Below the pieces are notes generated by a model that saw only the letters and a list, made by a program, of their open reading frames with translations, was not told where the DNA came from and did no database searches. This document shows, piece after piece, positions 1-7,248 of a stretch of DNA of 36,550 bases. The stretch lies in NCBI GenBank assembly GCA_947476425.1, contig CANJQJ010000030.1, positions 1-36,550 of the forward strand, read 5' to 3'. Position 1 is the first letter of the stretch. Each line of letters opens with the position of its first letter. The DNA is from Sphingomonadaceae bacterium (lineage in GTDB: Bacteria; Pseudomonadota; Alphaproteobacteria; Sphingomonadales; Sphingomonadaceae). The translations under genes were made by a program, and so were the position numbers.

Positions 1-144
1 GCACTTGATCGAAAACCTGTTCGCCAAAATCAAGGACTGGCGGCGCATTCACACCCGATATGATCGCTGCGCCCACACCTTCATGTCCGCCATCGCAATC
101 GCCGCTACCGTCATCTTCTGGTTGTGATCAATGAGTCCTGACCC
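1..144 (+). mobile_element. IS5-family insertion sequence, 3' end only
   Basis: The sequence from the window edge to about 144 is the terminal part of an IS5-type element. It carries the transposase C-terminus, whose stop is at 125-127, followed by a short end containing GAGTCCTGACCC (133-144), which resembles the terminal inverted repeats of the IS427 subgroup. The next three bases, TAA (145-147), fit the TNA target used by that subgroup. Beyond them the sequence becomes the interior of a response regulator gene. The other end and the second target copy lie outside the window, so the element's length and exact name cannot be given. Confidence 0.75.
2..127 (+). CDS. IS5-family transposase, C-terminal fragment
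   Basis: Forty-one codons and a stop run in from the left edge. The peptide contains NLFAKIKDWRRIHTRYD and ends in an alanine/isoleucine-rich tail finishing IFWL. This is the characteristic C-terminus of IS5/IS1182-like DDE transposases of the IS427 group. The N in NLFAKIKDWRR follows the position of the catalytic glutamate (IENLF), so that glutamate is visible at residue 4 of the fragment. The start and the two catalytic aspartates lie outside the window. Identification rests on remembered family similarity. Confidence 0.8.
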   Translation, partial: HLIENLFAKIKDWRRIHTRYDRCAHTFMSAIAIAATVIFWL

Positions 145-457
145 TAAGACAACCGACCGCATATTGGCGGGCATCCAGCGGACAGCTACCGGCTACGAAC
201 AGCACCGGAACGCCCCGCGAATGCGCTTCACGAGCGACATCGATGCCATTGCCGCCATCGGAAAGCTGGACGTCGGCAAGCACCAGGTCGATCGGTTCAT
301 TCCGGATCGTCTGCAGCGCATGATCGACCCGATCGACCGTACCCACGATGTGATATCCCGCGTCCACGAGCAGATGCTCGTTATCGAACGCGACGAGGGG
401 TTCGTCCTCGACGATCAGCAGCCTGTTGATAAGGCGCCGCTGCTGGACGAACTGCAT
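128..457 (-). pseudogene. Response regulator receiver protein, truncated by IS insertion
   Basis: A CheY-like receiver domain reads from ATG 457. It has the acidic pair E17-D18 in LLIVEDEPLVAF, the phospho-acceptor D62 in LVLADVQLSDGG, and the fourth strand PVLFVAGSCP. Native sequence ends at about L104 (GCL), exactly where the conserved lysine (usually in a KPY motif) should follow. The last five residues, RVRTH, and the stop come from the IS5-type terminus. The usual Thr/Ser of the fourth strand appears to be Ala89. With the switch lysine and helix 5 gone, the protein is probably non-functional. It looks like a stand-alone single-domain regulator of about 120-130 residues. It is divergent from the symporter gene at 564. 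Confidence 0.8.
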
Positions 458-563
458 ATGCCTGCGATCTCCCCATCCGGAATAATCCGTTTCAGCTCGA
501 AATGTTCCCGGCTATCTGGTGGATGCGAAATGTGGCTATGCCATGTCCGGGACGGAGAATGAC

Positions 564-1886
564 ATGGCACGAAGGCTGACTTTTTTTATCCTGCTGGCAA
601 TGATCGCAGGGATCGTGCTCGGCTTCGCGCTGAACCATCTCATCCCCGATCCCGCCGCACTGAAAACCGTGACCGGTTATCTCTCCATCATCACCGATCT
701 CTTCCTCCGGCTGATCAAGATGATCATCGCGCCGCTGGTCTTCGCAACGCTTGTCGGCGGCATCGCTCATATGGGCGACACTGCCGCGCTTGGCCGAATC
801 GGCATACGCTCGCTCGGCTGGTTCATCGGTGCCAGCCTCGTTTCGCTGACGCTCGGCCTGATCCTCGTCAACCTGCTTGAGCCCGGGGTTGGCGCGTTCA
901 GCGGCGATGCGCTCGCCAATGCCGCCAAGGCGGCCGATGCGGTGCCTGCCGCCGAGTTCGGGCTCAAGGAATTCGTCACCCATCTCGTCCCGAAGTCGGC
1001 GATCGAGGCGATGGCGAACAACGAGATCCTCCAGATCGTCATATTCTCGGTCTTCTTCGGCGTGGCGATGACGGCGATCGGCGAGAAGGCCGCCCCACTC
1101 GTCCGTGGCGTCGAGGCGCTTGCCCAGGTGATGCTCCAGATCACCGACTATGTGATGCGCGCCGCGCCGTTCGCGGTGTTCGCTGCGGTCACCTCAGCCG
1201 TCGCCGAGCAGGGCATCTCGATCCTCTACACCTTCGGCAAGTTCCTCGGCGGCTTCTACCTCGCGCTTGCGATCCTCTGGGCGCTGTTGTTCGCCGCCGC
1301 CTACCTGATCGTCGGCCCCCGCGCGAAACTGCTCGCCCGCTACGTCCGCGAGCCGATCCTCCTCGCCTTCTCAACCGCCTCGTCCGAAGCTGCGTTCCCG
1401 CGCACCCTCGAAGCGCTCGATCGCTTCGGCGTGCCGCGCCGGATATCGAGCTTCGTGCTGCCGCTTGGCTATTCGTTCAATCTCGACGGATCGATGATGT
1501 ACTGCACCTTCGCGACGATCTTCATCGCGCAGGCCTATGGCATCAATCTGACGCTCGGGCAGGAGGTCACGATGCTCCTGCTGTTGATGGTGACCTCGAA
1601 GGGCATGGCCGGCGTGCCGCGCGCGAGCCTTGTTGTGATCTCGGCCACACTCGCCTTCTTCAAAATCCCCGAGGCCGGGCTCGTGCTGATCCTCGCGGTT
1701 GATCACTTCCTCGACATGGGCCGTTCCGCCACCAATGTGGTTGGCAATGCGGTGGCCAGCGTTGCCGTCGCCAAATGGGAGGGCGCGCTTCAGCCGCTCT
1801 GGCCTGCGGAGATCGAACCACCGCACGCGCCCGCACATTCCCCGGAACATGGCTTGCATGGACTGAATATTGATCCCAAGGGGTAG
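564..1886 (+). CDS. Dicarboxylate/amino acid:cation symporter (SDF family)
   Basis: A 440-residue inner-membrane secondary transporter of the DctA/GltP family (sodium:dicarboxylate symporter). Hydrophobic segments begin at residue 5. Hairpin 1 carries the serine-rich STASSEAAFPRT. TM7 has the unwound motif NLDGS (usually NMDGT). Hairpin 2 has SKGMAGVPRAS. TM8 reads DHFLDMGRSATNVVGN from residue 380, with the arginine that binds a substrate side-chain carboxylate and the asparagine of the cation site. An acidic substrate (C4-dicarboxylate, glutamate or aspartate) is therefore likely, but which one cannot be decided. I chose ATG 564 because GGAG lies 6 bases upstream and the first membrane helix starts directly; an earlier in-frame start at 519 would add an unusual tail. 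The C-terminus is histidine/proline-rich. The gene is followed after 3 bases by the pseudouridine synthase gene. Confidence 0.9.
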   Translation: MARRLTFFILLAMIAGIVLGFALNHLIPDPAALKTVTGYLSIITDLFLRLIKMIIAPLVFATLVGGIAHMGDTAALGRIGIRSLGWFIGASLVSLTLGLILVNLLEPGVGAFSGDALANAAKAADAVPAAEFGLKEFVTHLVPKSAIEAMANNEILQIVIFSVFFGVAMTAIGEKAAPLVRGVEALAQVMLQITDYVMRAAPFAVFAAVTSAVAEQGISILYTFGKFLGGFYLALAILWALLFAAAYLIVGPRAKLLARYVREPILLAFSTASSEAAFPRTLEALDRFGVPRRISSFVLPLGYSFNLDGSMMYCTFATIFIAQAYGINLTLGQEVTMLLLLMVTSKGMAGVPRASLVVISATLAFFKIPEAGLVLILAVDHFLDMGRSATNVVGNAVASVAVAKWEGALQPLWPAEIEPPHAPAHSPEHGLHGLNIDPKG

Positions 1887-1889
1887 GCC

Positions 1890-3371
1890 ATGGCTTTCCC
1901 ACCCAAGAAATCCGGCCCGCGCGGGCCCGGTCGACCAAAATCGAACACATCCGCACCCCGGCAAAGGTCGGGGTCAAGCTCGGACGCTTCAAACGGACCC
2001 CGGCCTTCGTCTGGGAACAAGACCGACAAGCCGCGCACCGGCCCCACCAAGCCCCCTCGCTGGTACGACGCTCCCGGCACCGAGAAGAAGGACCCAGCTG
2101 GCGCCAAGCGCTCCGGCCCACGCAAGGCGCAGGCTCCGCGCGCCGATGCCGCGCGCCCGGAAGGACCACGCACCAGCCCAGCCCGCGCCGCCCGCGCTGG
2201 GGCGTTCAAGGCGCGTCAGGGCCAATCCGAAGCGCCACAAATCTTCTCGTCGAAATCCGACGCCGTGCGCGCCGATCGCCAGCGTCCCGAACGGCCCCGC
2301 CCGGACCGCGCCAGTCCCGACCGCGCCAGTCCCGATCGAACCGCATCGGATCGCGCTCGACCGGAGGGGCCAAGAGCCGATCGCACGCGTCCTGATCGCG
2401 CTCGCCCCGAGCGCGCCGGCTCCGATCAAGCTCGCCCGGAACGTGCCCGCCCTGATCGCACGCGGCCCGACCGCGCCCAGCCCGAGCGAGCGCGCCCCGA
2501 ACGCGCCCGGACAAGCCCCTTCAAGCCCGCCACGGCAAGGCCGGATGGCCCGCGTTCGGATCAGTCGCGCCAGCGTCGCTCTGATTCACGCCCCGCTGCC
2601 CCGCGCTTCGAAGGCGCGCGCCCCGAATCGGCGCAGTCCAAGTCCGGTCGCGAACCCCAACGCATCGCCAAGCTGCTTGCGCGTGCAGGCATCGCCTCGC
2701 GCCGGGAAATCGAGCGGATGATCGCGGAAGGCCGCGTCGCCCAGGATGGCGTCGTGCTCGAAACCCCGGCGACGATCATCTCCTCGCTCCACGGCATCAC
2801 AGTCGACGGCAATCCGGTCGCCGCGCCCGAGCCGACACGGCTGTTCCTCTACCACAAGCCGACCGGACTGCTCACAACCGAGCGTGATCCCAAGGGCCGC
2901 CCGACGATCTACGATCGCCTGCCCGAGGGCCTGCCGCGCGTGATGCCGGTCGGCCGACTCGACATCAACACCGAGGGGCTGTTGCTGCTCACCACCGACG
3001 GCGAGTTCAAGCGTCAGCTCGAATTGCCCTCGACCGGCGTGACCCGAAGCTACCGCGCCCGAGTCTATGGCAATGTCAGCCAGGCCGAACTCGAGAACCT
3101 GATGGAGGGAATCGAGATCGAAGGCGTCCGCTATGGCTCGATCGACGCCAATATCGAACGGCGCACCGGCGCGAATTTCTGGATCGAGCTCAAGCTTGCC
3201 GAGGGCAAGAATCGCGAAGTCCGCCGCGTCCTCGAATATTTCGGCCTCCAGGTCTCGCGCCTGATCCGCACCGCCTACGGTCCCTTCGAACTGGGCGATC
3301 TCCCCAGCGGCGAGGTCGGCGAGGTCCGCCAGCATGATCTGGTCGCCTTCAAGAAGTCGCTCAAGGCGTGA
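1890..3371 (+). CDS. rluB: rRNA pseudouridine synthase, RsuA/RluB family, with long basic N-terminal extension
   Basis: A 493-residue enzyme that isomerises a uridine in ribosomal RNA, probably 23S U2605 (RluB type). Residues 1-250 form a low-complexity tail of Lys/Arg/Pro/Ser, including degenerate repeats of D/E-R-A/T-R-P between about 120 and 215. An S4 RNA-binding domain follows (RIAKLLARAGIASRREIE, about 256-300), then the catalytic domain with GRLDINTEGLLLLT, in which the aspartate near residue 357 is the nucleophile. The core alone is of normal size for the family; the tail roughly doubles it. Alphaproteobacterial members often have such tails, presumably for RNA binding. Assignment to RluB rather than RsuA/RluE/F is by size and S4 type and is not certain. 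The stop overlaps the GTG start of rsmD. Confidence 0.88.
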   Translation: MAFPPKKSGPRGPGRPKSNTSAPRQRSGSSSDASNGPRPSSGNKTDKPRTGPTKPPRWYDAPGTEKKDPAGAKRSGPRKAQAPRADAARPEGPRTSPARAARAGAFKARQGQSEAPQIFSSKSDAVRADRQRPERPRPDRASPDRASPDRTASDRARPEGPRADRTRPDRARPERAGSDQARPERARPDRTRPDRAQPERARPERARTSPFKPATARPDGPRSDQSRQRRSDSRPAAPRFEGARPESAQSKSGREPQRIAKLLARAGIASRREIERMIAEGRVAQDGVVLETPATIISSLHGITVDGNPVAAPEPTRLFLYHKPTGLLTTERDPKGRPTIYDRLPEGLPRVMPVGRLDINTEGLLLLTTDGEFKRQLELPSTGVTRSYRARVYGNVSQAELENLMEGIEIEGVRYGSIDANIERRTGANFWIELKLAEGKNREVRRVLEYFGLQVSRLIRTAYGPFELGDLPSGEVGEVRQHDLVAFKKSLKA

Positions 3372-3889
3372 GGATCATCTCAGGCAAGTGGCGGGGGCGG
3401 CCGATCAAGGCGCCCACCGGCACTGAAACGAGGCCGACCAGCGAACGTGCGCGCGAAGCGCTGTTCTCAATGCTCGCGAGCCGGGTCGGCAGCTTCGAAG
3501 GCTTGCGGGTCTGTGATCTTTTCGCGGGCACCGGCGCGCTCGGGCTCGAGGCGCTCTCGCGGGGGGCGGCGCATTGCACCTTCGTCGAGCAGGACCGGTA
3601 CGCGCTCGAAGCACTCAAGGCGAACATCGCCGCGTTCGGCGCCGACGCCACCGTCCGCGCGCAGGCGGCGGAGCATTTCAAGGGTGGGCCGTTCGATCTC
3701 GTTTTCGCTGATCCGCCCTATGACAGCGGGCTCGGGCACCGGGCGCTCGGAGGATTGGTCCTCGCGCCCGGCGCCTTCGCCAGCCTCGAAACATCCCGTG
3801 TTGAAAGTAGCGGACTACCGGGGTTTGAAATCGAGGCAGAGCGAAAATACGGCAAGGCGAAGATTACGCTGCTGCGGCGGATCGATTGA
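3368..3889 (+). CDS. rsmD: 16S rRNA (guanine966-N2)-methyltransferase RsmD
   Basis: A 173-residue class I SAM-dependent methyltransferase modifying G966 of 16S rRNA. It opens with RIISGKWRGRPI, typical of RsmD. The SAM-binding loop is FAGTGALGLEALSRG (residues 52-66) and the catalytic N-methylase motif is DPPY (115-118). Length is normal for the family. The start is GTG 3368, which overlaps the preceding TGA in GTGA and implies translational coupling with the pseudouridine synthase; both act on rRNA. The last 26 bases overlap the convergent globin gene. Confidence 0.93.
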   Translation: MRIISGKWRGRPIKAPTGTETRPTSERAREALFSMLASRVGSFEGLRVCDLFAGTGALGLEALSRGAAHCTFVEQDRYALEALKANIAAFGADATVRAQAAEHFKGGPFDLVFADPPYDSGLGHRALGGLVLAPGAFASLETSRVESSGLPGFEIEAERKYGKAKITLLRRID

Positions 3890-4319
3890 TATATTCCTCG
3901 GCCTCGGCCGCGATCAGGATGTTCGCCAGGAACCAGTAGGCCTCGCCCCACGCGTTCAGCACCTCGTCCGTGGCTGCTTCGCCGAGCACGTCGCGGATCG
4001 CCGGCAGCAGCGCATTGGCGACATGCGGATAATGCTCCGCCTTCACCCCGGTATCGACATGGCGGGCAACCATCCGTGAAACCGCGCCGCCGAGCGCCTC
4101 GAGCTTGTCGATATTCTGCGCATAGCCAAGAATCGCCGCCGCCAGGCGCTTAGGCTGCTCCCCGCTCGTCTGCGCCGCCTCGTCGAACATCGTGCGGATG
4201 TTCGGATCCTTGAACAGCCGCTCGTACATGCGCGTGGTGATCTCGACGCCATGCGCCTGCAGCGCGGGCGCGGTCGACTTCACGATTGCGATTGTCTCGG
4301 GCGAAAGGGTCGACGACAT
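3864..4319 (-). CDS. Single-domain globin (flavohaemoglobin-type haem domain)
   Basis: A 151-residue globin like the haem domain of Hmp but without the FAD/NAD reductase module. Visible haem-pocket residues are Tyr32 (B10, in MYERLF), Gln55 (E7, in GEQPKRL), proximal His87 (in ARHVDTG), Tyr97 and a glutamate near 139. These are the residues of the NO-dioxygenase active site. The protein ends where the Hmp linker to the reductase would begin, so an external reductant would be needed for turnover. I chose ATG 4319 because AAGGAGG lies 6 bases upstream; the longer reading from 4385 would run through the operator. The gene is divergent from an NsrR-type regulator and has an NsrR-like operator just upstream, which supports a role in nitric-oxide detoxification or binding. 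Confidence 0.88.
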   Translation of the reverse strand: MSSTLSPETIAIVKSTAPALQAHGVEITTRMYERLFKDPNIRTMFDEAAQTSGEQPKRLAAAILGYAQNIDKLEALGGAVSRMVARHVDTGVKAEHYPHVANALLPAIRDVLGEAATDEVLNAWGEAYWFLANILIAAEAEEYINRSAAAA

Positions 4320-4335
4320 GCATTGCCTCCTTAAA

Positions 4336-4356
4336 AGATGTATATCGTCTACATCT
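4336..4356. promoter_or_regulatory. NsrR operator upstream of the globin gene
   Basis: The inverted repeat AGATGTA-N7-TACATCT has perfect 7-base arms (4336-4342 and 4350-4356) with the 21-base overall spacing of known NsrR sites (half-site AGATGYA). It lies 17 bases upstream of the globin ATG and directly abuts its ribosome-binding site, so bound repressor would block transcription start. A TATAC-like -10 on the minus strand falls inside it. The divergent nsrR start is about 150 bases away. The operator is a direct sequence observation; binding is inferred. Confidence 0.8.
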
Positions 4357-4503
4357 ATTAGAGCCCTAGAACATGCAATACGCATATTCCTTTATTGCTT
4401 TTGCTCATCTGATAGACTCCAGACGAAGCGGGGGATTGGGGATTTCCCCTCTCGTCCGCCTGAATCACGCCGCTCCATTCCAACCAGCTTCGAGACCCGG
4501 ACC

Positions 4504-4935
4504 ATGCGCCTCACCCTCCACACCGATTATTCCCTGCGCGTGCTGATCCACCTCGCGGCGAGCGACAATCCGCGCACCTCGATCAGTGAGATCGCCGAGG
4601 CGTTCGGCATATCGCGCAACCATCTCATGAAGGTTGTCCACGAGCTCGGCCGCGGCGGTTTCATCACCACGACGCGCGGACGCGGCGGCGGATTCAGCCT
4701 CGCCCGCCCGCCCGAAGAGATCAGCGTCGGCGAGGTCGTTCGCTTCAGCGAGCGTGACCTGACGCTGGCCGATTGCGCAAACTGCGTCATCCGCTCCGCA
4801 TGCGGGCTGGTCAGCGTGCTGTGCGTGGCGATGGACGCCTTCCTCGCGGTGCTCGACCGTCATTCGATCGCCGATGCCGCCGCAGACAAGCAACGCTTGC
4901 GCAGGATCCTTGCCCCAAGGCCCGCGCTTGCCTAA
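4504..4935 (+). CDS. nsrR: Rrf2-family transcriptional repressor, NsrR type (NO sensor)
   Basis: A 143-residue Rrf2-family regulator: winged helix at about residues 1-80 (TDYSLRVLIHLA, ISEIAEAFGISRNHLMKVV, RGRGGGFSLA), then a cysteine loop with Cys91, Cys94 and Cys100 for an iron-sulfur cluster. Asp8, reported as the fourth cluster ligand in a characterised NsrR, is present in HTDYS. The cysteine spacing (C-x2-C-x5-C) is tighter than C-x4-C-x5-C in the E. coli protein as I recall it. NsrR represses NO-response genes and releases DNA when NO attacks the cluster. The neighbouring globin and the operator at 4336-4356 support this over IscR or RirA. ATG 4504 gives the canonical N-terminus; an in-frame extension to 4192 is not credible. 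uvrD starts 10 bases after the stop. Confidence 0.88.
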   Translation: MRLTLHTDYSLRVLIHLAASDNPRTSISEIAEAFGISRNHLMKVVHELGRGGFITTTRGRGGGFSLARPPEEISVGEVVRFSERDLTLADCANCVIRSACGLVSVLCVAMDAFLAVLDRHSIADAAADKQRLRRILAPRPALA

Positions 4936-4945
4936 CCGGACGATT

Positions 4946-7213
4946 GTGACACAGCCCCCAGCAAATTCCGAACCCGCCTATATTCGCGGTCTCAACGCTC
5001 CGCAGCGCGAAGCCGTGCTGACCACGGAGGGGCCAGTCCTCGTCCTTGCGGGCGCCGGTACCGGCAAGACCGCCGCGCTCACCGCCCGGCTCGCGCATCT
5101 CGTCGCCACCCGCCGCGCCTGGCCTTCCGAGATCCTCGCGGTCACCTTCACCAACAAGGCCGCGCGCGAGATGAAGGAGCGAGTCGGCCGCCAGCTCGGC
5201 GACGCCATCGAAGGCATGCCGTGGCTCGGCACCTTCCACGCGATCGCAGCCAAGATGCTCCGCCGCCATGCCGGGCTGGTCGGGCTCGAATCGAATTTCA
5301 TCATCCTCGACACCGACGATCAGCTTCGCCTGCTCAAGCAGATCATCATCGCCGCCGATCTCGACGAGAAACGCTGGCCAGCGCGCCAGCTCGCTGGGCT
5401 GATCGACCGCTGGAAGAATCGCGGCCTCACCCCAGCCGATGTCGATGCCGGCGAGAGCGAGCTCTTCGCCAACGGGCGCGGGCAAGCGCTCTATGCCGCC
5501 TACCAGGCGCGGTTGAGGGCGGTGAACGCCTGCGATTTCGGCGATCTGCTGCTCCACATGCTCGTCATCCTGAAGACCCACCGCGATGTGCTCGCCGAGT
5601 ATCAGGAGCGCTTCCGCTACGTGCTCGTCGACGAATATCAGGATACCAATGCCAGCCAGTATCTCTGGCTCCGGCTGATCGCGCAGGAGCGCAAGAACAT
5701 CTGCTGCGTCGGCGACGACGATCAGTCGATCTATTCATGGCGTGGCGCAGAAGTCGCCAATATCCTGCGGTTCGAAAAGGATTTTCCTGGCGCGAAAATC
5801 ATTCGCCTCGAACAGAATTACCGCTCCACCTCGCACATCCTCGCCGCTGCCTCCGGCGTCATCGCGCATAATGGCGGACGCCTCGGCAAGACGCTGTGGA
5901 CCGATGCCGAGGGCGGCGAGAAAGTCCGGGTCACCGGCGTCTGGGATGGGCCCGAGGAAGCCCGCCGCGTCGGCGACGAGATCGAGGCGGCGCAGGCGCG
6001 CGGCGAGCGGATCGACCAGTCGGCGATCCTCGTCCGCGCCCAGTTCCAGACCCGCGAGTTCGAGGAACGCTTCATCTCGATCGGGCTGCCGTACCGGATC
6101 GTCGGCGGCTTCCGCTTCTACGAACGCGCCGAAATCCGCTATGCGCTTGCGTATCTCCGCGTCATCCAGCAGCCCGCCGACGACCTCGCCTTCGAACGAA
6201 TCGTCAACACCCCCAAGCGCGGGCTCGGCGACAAGGCACTCGCCAAGCTCCACCAGCTCGCTCGCGCTGAAGGCATTCCGCTGCTTCACGCGGCGGCAAG
6301 GCTTGTCGGCACAGACGAGCTCACCCCGCAGGCCCGCCGCGCGCTGACCGGCTTCGTCGCCGACATCGCCCGCTGGCGCAATCGCCTGTCCGAACTCCCC
6401 CACGCCGAGCTGGCCCGCGTGGTCCTCGAGGAATCGGGCTACACCGCGATGCTCCAGAACGAGCGCAGCGCCGAAAGCGCTGGCCGTCTCGAAAATCTCG
6501 GCGAACTCGCCCGCGCGATGGAGGAGTATGAGACGCTCGGCGCCTTCCTCGAACATGTCAGCCTGGTGATGGACAATGATGCCAGCCCCGACGAGGCGAA
6601 GGTCACGATCATGACCATCCACGCCGCCAAGGGACTGGAATATGACAATATCTATCTCGTCGGCTGGGAAGAGGGCGTCTTCCCCTCGCAGCGAGCGCTC
6701 GACGAGGGCGGCAATGCCAGCCTCGAGGAGGAACGCCGCCTCGCCTATGTCGCGATCACCCGCGCCCGCAAGCGCTGCACGATCTTCCACGCCGCCAATC
6801 GGCGCATCTACGGGCAATGGACCTCGTCGATCCCCTCGCGCTTCATCGCCGAGCTCCCCGCCGATCATATCGACAGCGAAAACACCATGTCAGGCGGCGA
6901 ATCGCTCTGGCGTGCGCAATGGTCCGAGCAGGCCGATCCCTTCGCGCATGTCGCGCGCGGCACCGGGCGCGGCCCCGGCTGGCAGCGCGCCACGGTCACG
7001 CGAGTCGAGCCCGGCGCCCGCATCGTCGAGGCCCGCGCCAGCGCCGCGAGCTTCGCCGCCAAGCCGCGCTCCGATCTCGCGCTCGGCCAGCGAGTCTTCC
7101 ACACCAAGTTCGGCTACGGCGCGATCGTCGCGATCGAAGGCAACAAGCTCGAGATCGATTTCGAGAAGGCCGGCCCCAAGAAGCTGCTCGACAGCTTCGT
7201 CACTCCCGCATGA
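4946..7213 (+). CDS. uvrD: ATP-dependent DNA helicase UvrD/PcrA (superfamily 1)
   Basis: A 755-residue 3'-5' DNA helicase for nucleotide-excision and mismatch repair. It has the Q motif LNAPQREAV (Gln20), Walker A AGAGTGKT (35-42), motif Ia VTFTNKAAREM, Walker B VLVDEYQDTN, motif III GDDDQSIYSWRGA, motif IV LEQNYRS, motif V TIHAAKGLEY and motif VI VAITRARKR. The C-terminus carries the PcrA/UvrD Tudor-like segment (GQRVFHTKFGYGAIVAIEG) and ends LLDSFVTPA. The start is taken as GTG 4946, ten bases after nsrR; an in-frame start at 4874 would overlap nsrR. A 32-base stretch of the 3' end, including the stop, is duplicated immediately downstream. Confidence 0.95.
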   Translation: MTQPPANSEPAYIRGLNAPQREAVLTTEGPVLVLAGAGTGKTAALTARLAHLVATRRAWPSEILAVTFTNKAAREMKERVGRQLGDAIEGMPWLGTFHAIAAKMLRRHAGLVGLESNFIILDTDDQLRLLKQIIIAADLDEKRWPARQLAGLIDRWKNRGLTPADVDAGESELFANGRGQALYAAYQARLRAVNACDFGDLLLHMLVILKTHRDVLAEYQERFRYVLVDEYQDTNASQYLWLRLIAQERKNICCVGDDDQSIYSWRGAEVANILRFEKDFPGAKIIRLEQNYRSTSHILAAASGVIAHNGGRLGKTLWTDAEGGEKVRVTGVWDGPEEARRVGDEIEAAQARGERIDQSAILVRAQFQTREFEERFISIGLPYRIVGGFRFYERAEIRYALAYLRVIQQPADDLAFERIVNTPKRGLGDKALAKLHQLARAEGIPLLHAAARLVGTDELTPQARRALTGFVADIARWRNRLSELPHAELARVVLEESGYTAMLQNERSAESAGRLENLGELARAMEEYETLGAFLEHVSLVMDNDASPDEAKVTIMTIHAAKGLEYDNIYLVGWEEGVFPSQRALDEGGNASLEEERRLAYVAITRARKRCTIFHAANRRIYGQWTSSIPSRFIAELPADHIDSENTMSGGESLWRAQWSEQADPFAHVARGTGRGPGWQRATVTRVEPGARIVEARASAASFAAKPRSDLALGQRVFHTKFGYGAIVAIEGNKLEIDFEKAGPKKLLDSFVTPA

Positions 7214-7248
7214 CTCAGCTGCTCGACAGCTTCGTCACTCCAGCATGA
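7182..7248 (+). repeat. Near-perfect 32-bp tandem duplication of the uvrD 3' end
   Basis: The 32 bases at 7182-7213, ending in the uvrD stop, recur at 7217-7248 with a single C-to-A difference and an offset of 35. The second copy ends in ATGA, which supplies the ATG of the downstream MFS gene. Between the two stops an ATG at 7210 opens a 12-residue reading frame, MTQLLDSFVTPA, repeating the helicase C-terminus. It looks like a recent slippage or unequal-recombination event at a gene junction. Confidence 0.9.

Noticed and set aside
131-562. 143-codon plus-strand ORF overlapping the response regulator
   Set aside because: It starts inside the IS terminus and is the complement of a clear receiver domain; its protein has no family character.
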